A stretch of 8,649 nt of DNA, taken from an uncultured Oscillospiraceae bacterium (GTDB lineage: Bacteria; Bacillota; Clostridia; Oscillospirales; Acutalibacteraceae). Under the pieces are notes generated by a model. That model was not told the DNA's origin. It searched no databases and saw only the letters and a program-made list of their open reading frames with translations. A program made the position numbers and the translations under genes. Below are positions 6,066 to 8,649 of the stretch, in pieces (positions within the stretch are counted from its first letter, which is position 1; each line of letters starts with the position of its first letter). Location: positions 1 through 8,649 of the forward strand of contig UQFM01000076.1 of the NCBI GenBank assembly GCA_900540295.1, given 5' to 3'.

Positions 6066-6074
6066 TGTTAGAAT
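6066..6074 (+). promoter_or_regulatory. Extended -10 promoter of the lipoprotein gene
   Basis: TGT-TAGAAT is an extended -10 element (TGn plus a 5/6 match to TATAAT). No good -35 box lies 16-18 nt upstream. The start of transcription would be near 6081, leaving a short AT-rich leader with AGGAGA at 6096-6101, 6 nt before the ATG. Confidence 0.5.
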
Positions 6075-6107
6075 ATTATATATTTATGTATATTTAGGAG
6101 AGATTCG

Positions 6108-8357
6108 ATGCGAAATGCAAACGGTGTAAAACACGTATTGCGGCGCGTGCTTGGGGCTTCACTTGCGGTAACTTTGCTTTTGACGGGCTGTTCTGCGGGC
6201 GGAAAAATCAATTCCGAAAAAATCGGTACGCGCGAAACCGTCAGCGCGGCATTTACAGCACAGCAGTATCATTTTGCAGATCAAAAAAATTTGGTGTACG
6301 TCGGAAAATCCGGTTTAATTTCCCTGTATTTTGACAGCGAAACCTATGCCGTCGCCGTGCAGGAATCCAACACGGGCAAAACATGGTACGCACTGCCGAC
6401 GGCGTCCGAGGGCGCCGACACGGCGGACCCTGCCGCAGTGACGCTGCGCGTTTCAGGGGGAGACAAGCTGTATGTGCTGAATTCCCAGGATAATTCCGTG
6501 GCGTTTGAGACGGCGTCTTTCAAGCCTACCGAAAACGGCATTCAGGTGACATACGATATGGCGCTCGATAAAGAGACCGCCGACTGTGCCTTTAACGATG
6601 TACCCGACGGCAGTCTGTACGCCTCGGTCACCGTCTCTTACACCCTCGCGGACGGCGCACTTCGCGCCAAAATCAACTGCGGCGACATTCTTTTGAGCAA
6701 AGGCTTTACGCTCGAATCTCTTACGATGTTAGACTTCTTCGGCGCAGTCGAAAAAGCGGGTGCGGAAGATTATATTTTCGTGCCGGACGGCTGCGGCGCG
6801 GTGGAAAATATCGGTGAAGGGCTTACGGGCGGATATGAACACCGCACCTTCGTGACCTATGGCGAGGATTTATCTCTTGCCATTACGGAAAGTGAAGAAC
6901 AGCGCGTTCCCGCCCGCGTTCCCGCCTACGGCATAAAAAGCGGCGACAGCGCCTTTTTGGCGCTGATTGAAAGCGGAGATGCGATTTCGGAAATACATGA
7001 ATTTGTCTCCAAAGGCACAGGCTCTTACAGCCGTGTCGGGCCGACCTTCCGCGTGACGGACGCGGTTTGCAGCGGCACGGCAGGCAAGCAAACCCTGCGC
7101 ACGGGAAATACGTATACAGGCGACATTACGGTTTGCTACCGTTTTCTTGCCGACAAAAACGCAAGCTATTCCGGCATGGCGGCGGCGTGCCGCGAAATGC
7201 TGATTCGCAACGGTGTGCTGTCCACAAAGACCCTAAAGCAAACGGAATATCTGCCGTTTTTGCTGACTGTACAAAACGCCGCGGCAAAAAACAATCCGAA
7301 CCGTACCGAGGTGCTGACGGATTACAGCCAAACGCTGGAGCTTTTGAAGCTGATGAAAGCCAAAAGCATGAACAATATCTATCTGCGCTGTAACGGAATT
7401 TTAGACGGCGCAAACAATCAGGGGCTTTTGAGTGAAAGCGAACCGCTGAAAAAGCTCGGCAGTCAAAAAGATTTTGAAGCGCTGGCACAGTATGTAAAAA
7501 CACAGCAGTTCACCATGTATTTGAATACGGATATTGTCTCTTTCCAAAGCAAAAGTGCCTCTCCGACTCGGAATGCGGCAAAGGGCTTGGACGGAAAATC
7601 GGTTCGCTTTACGGCGGAAAATCCGTTTTTCGGCTTCGCGGGACGCGAAACACAGACACGGTACCTAACAAGACTTTCGGATTTAGATGGATATGTCAAC
7701 GATTTCATCGTCAATATGCAGAATTGGGATTTCGGCGGTTATTGCATTGATGACGCAGGCCAATATCTGTATTCCGACTACGCGGGCGATACGTTCAGCC
7801 GCACGGGCGCGGTCAACCTGCTGTCCGTACAGGCGGCGGCGCTCTCCGCCGGGCATATGCTGATGGTGGATACAGGCAACATGTATATGATGAAAAACGC
7901 GGATGCAGTCGCCGACCTGCCAAGCGAAACAGCATATCCGCAGGAAAAAAATTATTTCGCCGTACCGTTTTTACAGATGGTTCTGCACGGCATTGTAGAG
8001 TATGCACACGCACCTGCCAATACATCGGAAAATACCGAGACGGCGGTTCTGCGTGCATTGGAATACGGCGCACTGCCGAGTTACAGCTGGAGCTTTACGA
8101 AAACGGATATCGCCGAACTGGACGAACGCTTCTATTACGACAATCAAATTACCAAAGCCGCAGAGCAATATGCCGTCGCAAACGAACTGCTCTCGGATTT
8201 GCGCGGCGCGCGCATGACCGCACACGAAAAGGTGCAGGACGGTGTGTATAAGGCGGAATACAACAACAGCATTTTGCTCTACTGCAACTACAACGATACC
8301 CCCGTCACAGTAAATTCCGTCACGATAGAGCCGATGCACTGCCTGCGGGTGAATTAA
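6108..8357 (+). CDS. DUF5696-like lipoprotein, glycoside-hydrolase-like fold
   Basis: This is a 749-residue secreted lipoprotein. Residues 1-27 are a signal peptide with a basic start (K8, R12, R13), a hydrophobic core and lipobox L25-T26-G27-C28; C28 would be lipidated and anchor the protein on the outer face of the membrane. Residues 60-350 look like a beta-rich domain and 380-700 like a TIM-barrel-type domain. Segments near YCIDDAGQYLYSDY (545-558), MVDTGN (586-591), VPFLQMVLHG (619-628) and the C-terminal DGVYKAEYNNS match what I remember of the DUF5696 family. D548, D549 and D588 are candidate active-site acids. Relatives usually sit beside sugar ABC transporters; none is here. It diverges from padR. 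A role in carbohydrate binding or cleavage is inferred; substrate and catalysis are unproven. Confidence 0.75.
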   Translation: MRNANGVKHVLRRVLGASLAVTLLLTGCSAGGKINSEKIGTRETVSAAFTAQQYHFADQKNLVYVGKSGLISLYFDSETYAVAVQESNTGKTWYALPTASEGADTADPAAVTLRVSGGDKLYVLNSQDNSVAFETASFKPTENGIQVTYDMALDKETADCAFNDVPDGSLYASVTVSYTLADGALRAKINCGDILLSKGFTLESLTMLDFFGAVEKAGAEDYIFVPDGCGAVENIGEGLTGGYEHRTFVTYGEDLSLAITESEEQRVPARVPAYGIKSGDSAFLALIESGDAISEIHEFVSKGTGSYSRVGPTFRVTDAVCSGTAGKQTLRTGNTYTGDITVCYRFLADKNASYSGMAAACREMLIRNGVLSTKTLKQTEYLPFLLTVQNAAAKNNPNRTEVLTDYSQTLELLKLMKAKSMNNIYLRCNGILDGANNQGLLSESEPLKKLGSQKDFEALAQYVKTQQFTMYLNTDIVSFQSKSASPTRNAAKGLDGKSVRFTAENPFFGFAGRETQTRYLTRLSDLDGYVNDFIVNMQNWDFGGYCIDDAGQYLYSDYAGDTFSRTGAVNLLSVQAAALSAGHMLMVDTGNMYMMKNADAVADLPSETAYPQEKNYFAVPFLQMVLHGIVEYAHAPANTSENTETAVLRALEYGALPSYSWSFTKTDIAELDERFYYDNQITKAAEQYAVANELLSDLRGARMTAHEKVQDGVYKAEYNNSILLYCNYNDTPVTVNSVTIEPMHCLRVN

Positions 8358-8360
8358 AGA

Positions 8361-8394
8361 CGGTGTAAGCACCGCCGTTGGTCAGTATGTTTTT
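8361..8394 (+). terminator. Weak possible terminator after the lipoprotein gene
   Basis: CGGTG (8361-8365) and CACCG (8370-8374) form a 5-bp hairpin just after the stop. The T-run TTTTT (8390-8394) starts about 15 nt later, which is too far for a normal intrinsic terminator. The following repeat hairpins could also end or protect the transcript. Confidence 0.25.
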
Positions 8395-8400
8395 CGTTTC

Positions 8401-8423
8401 GGGCGAACGCAGTTCGCCCCTAC
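8401..8423 (-). repeat. REP-like GTAG hairpin, copy 4
   Basis: GGGCGAAC (8401-8408) pairs perfectly with GTTCGCCC (8412-8419) around GCA, followed directly by CTAC (8420-8423) and GATTTGTG. It has the same orientation and flank as copies 2 and 3, with different inner stem bases that still pair. Confidence 0.7.
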
Positions 8424-8468
8424 GATTTGTGCGTTTTCGTTTGTTTGGTGCAAAATCCAACCTTGCTC

Positions 8469-8494
8469 GGGCGGATGAGGGCATCCGCCCCTAC
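8469..8494 (-). repeat. REP-like GTAG hairpin, copy 5
   Basis: GGGCGGATG (8469-8477) pairs perfectly with CATCCGCCC (8482-8490) around AGGG, followed by CTAC (8491-8494). It is succeeded by the CATTCTGAG module, the same order as copy 1 and its module at the left end. Confidence 0.7.
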
Positions 8495-8502
8495 GGTCTG
8501 CA

Positions 8503-8562
8503 CAAATTTGTCATTCTGAGCACAGCGAAGAATCTCACTCAGTACAGAGTGAATCTGATTCT
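8503..8562 (+). repeat. CATTCTGAG-type module with long hairpin
   Basis: TTGTCATTCTGAGCACAGCG leads into a hairpin: AGAATC (8529-8534) and TCACTC (8535-8540), loop AGTACA, then GAGTGA (8547-8552), bulge ATCT and GATTCT (8557-8562). Twelve base pairs with one bulge make this the intact copy of the module also present, decayed, at 71-130. Its 3' end touches the GTAG of the compound repeat. Confidence 0.6.
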
Positions 8563-8564
8563 CA

Positions 8565-8649
8565 GTAGGGCGGGGAAGATTTCCCTTTTAGGGAAAATGT
8601 CTGCGGAGCAGACAAAAGGGTAATGGCGAAGCCGTAACTTGCCCCCGCC
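8565..8649 (+). repeat. Compound cloverleaf-like repeat, right copy
   Basis: GTAG (8565-8568) is followed by outer arm GGCGGGG (8569-8575), and CCCCGCC (8643-8649) closes it at the window end. Inside are TTTCCCT-TTT-AGGGAAA, TGTCTGC-GGA-GCAGACA (perfect 7 bp) and GGC-GAA-GCC, with the linker AAAAGGGT before the last. This is the layout of 315-403 on the opposite strand. The element may continue past the window edge. Confidence 0.65.

Noticed and set aside
6072..6084. AATAT-TAT-ATATT palindrome as a second operator
   Set aside because: It is simple AT-rich sequence overlapping the -10 region and lacks the ATGT/ACAT halves of the padR dyad.
8378..8623. 81-residue open frame on the plus strand
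   Set aside because: It spans the GTAG hairpins and the CATTCTGAG module; the apparent protein is translated repeat sequence.

Overview
The window looks like a stretch of a Gram-positive (Bacillota, class Clostridia, probably Oscillospirales-type) chromosome. The reasons are a T-box riboswitch with a Thr specifier in front of threonyl-tRNA synthetase, strong AGGAG-type ribosome binding sites, an RqcP/YabO-type S4 protein, a PadR plus HAAS-type pair, a DUF5696-like lipoprotein, and GTAG-hairpin intergenic repeats. I recall such repeats from gut Oscillospirales genomes, but that placement is from memory and was not searched.

Layout. 1-420 is a gene-free block of hairpin repeats. 476-718 (+) encodes a small S4-domain protein (RqcP-like). 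It converges on a two-gene minus-strand operon, and a perfect 15-bp stem-loop terminator at 731-767 probably serves both directions. The operon reads leftward: a sigma-A-type promoter (4637-4666), a T-box leader (4361-4630), thrS (2411-4324), then, after only 3 nt, a tail-anchored calcineurin-like metallophosphoesterase (797-2407). Further right is a second minus-strand pair: a PadR-family repressor (5630-5962) and a GTG-started HAAS-like membrane protein (4677-5606). Diverging from padR is a 749-residue lipoprotein gene of the DUF5696 / glycoside-hydrolase-like type (6108-8357, +). The 145-bp intergenic region between them carries both promoters and a PadR-like dyad TATGTA-N5-TACATA. 8395-8649 is a second gene-free repeat block.

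How the parts fit together. Threonine shortage, sensed as uncharged tRNA-Thr, should raise ThrS and, through the tight coupling, the membrane-tethered phosphoesterase. PadR probably controls its own operon with the HAAS membrane protein, and may also influence the divergent lipoprotein, because they share a small control region.

The most unusual content is in the two flanking repeat blocks. Several short hairpins differ in stem sequence but keep base pairing, and each is followed directly by CTAC, that is, preceded by GTAG on the minus strand. This is the layout of REP elements mobilised by RAYT transposases. Two longer copies (315-403 and 8565-8649, opposite strands) keep the GTAG plus an outer stem but enclose three ordered hairpins, giving a cloverleaf-like shape whose arms covary. 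No transposase gene lies in the window.
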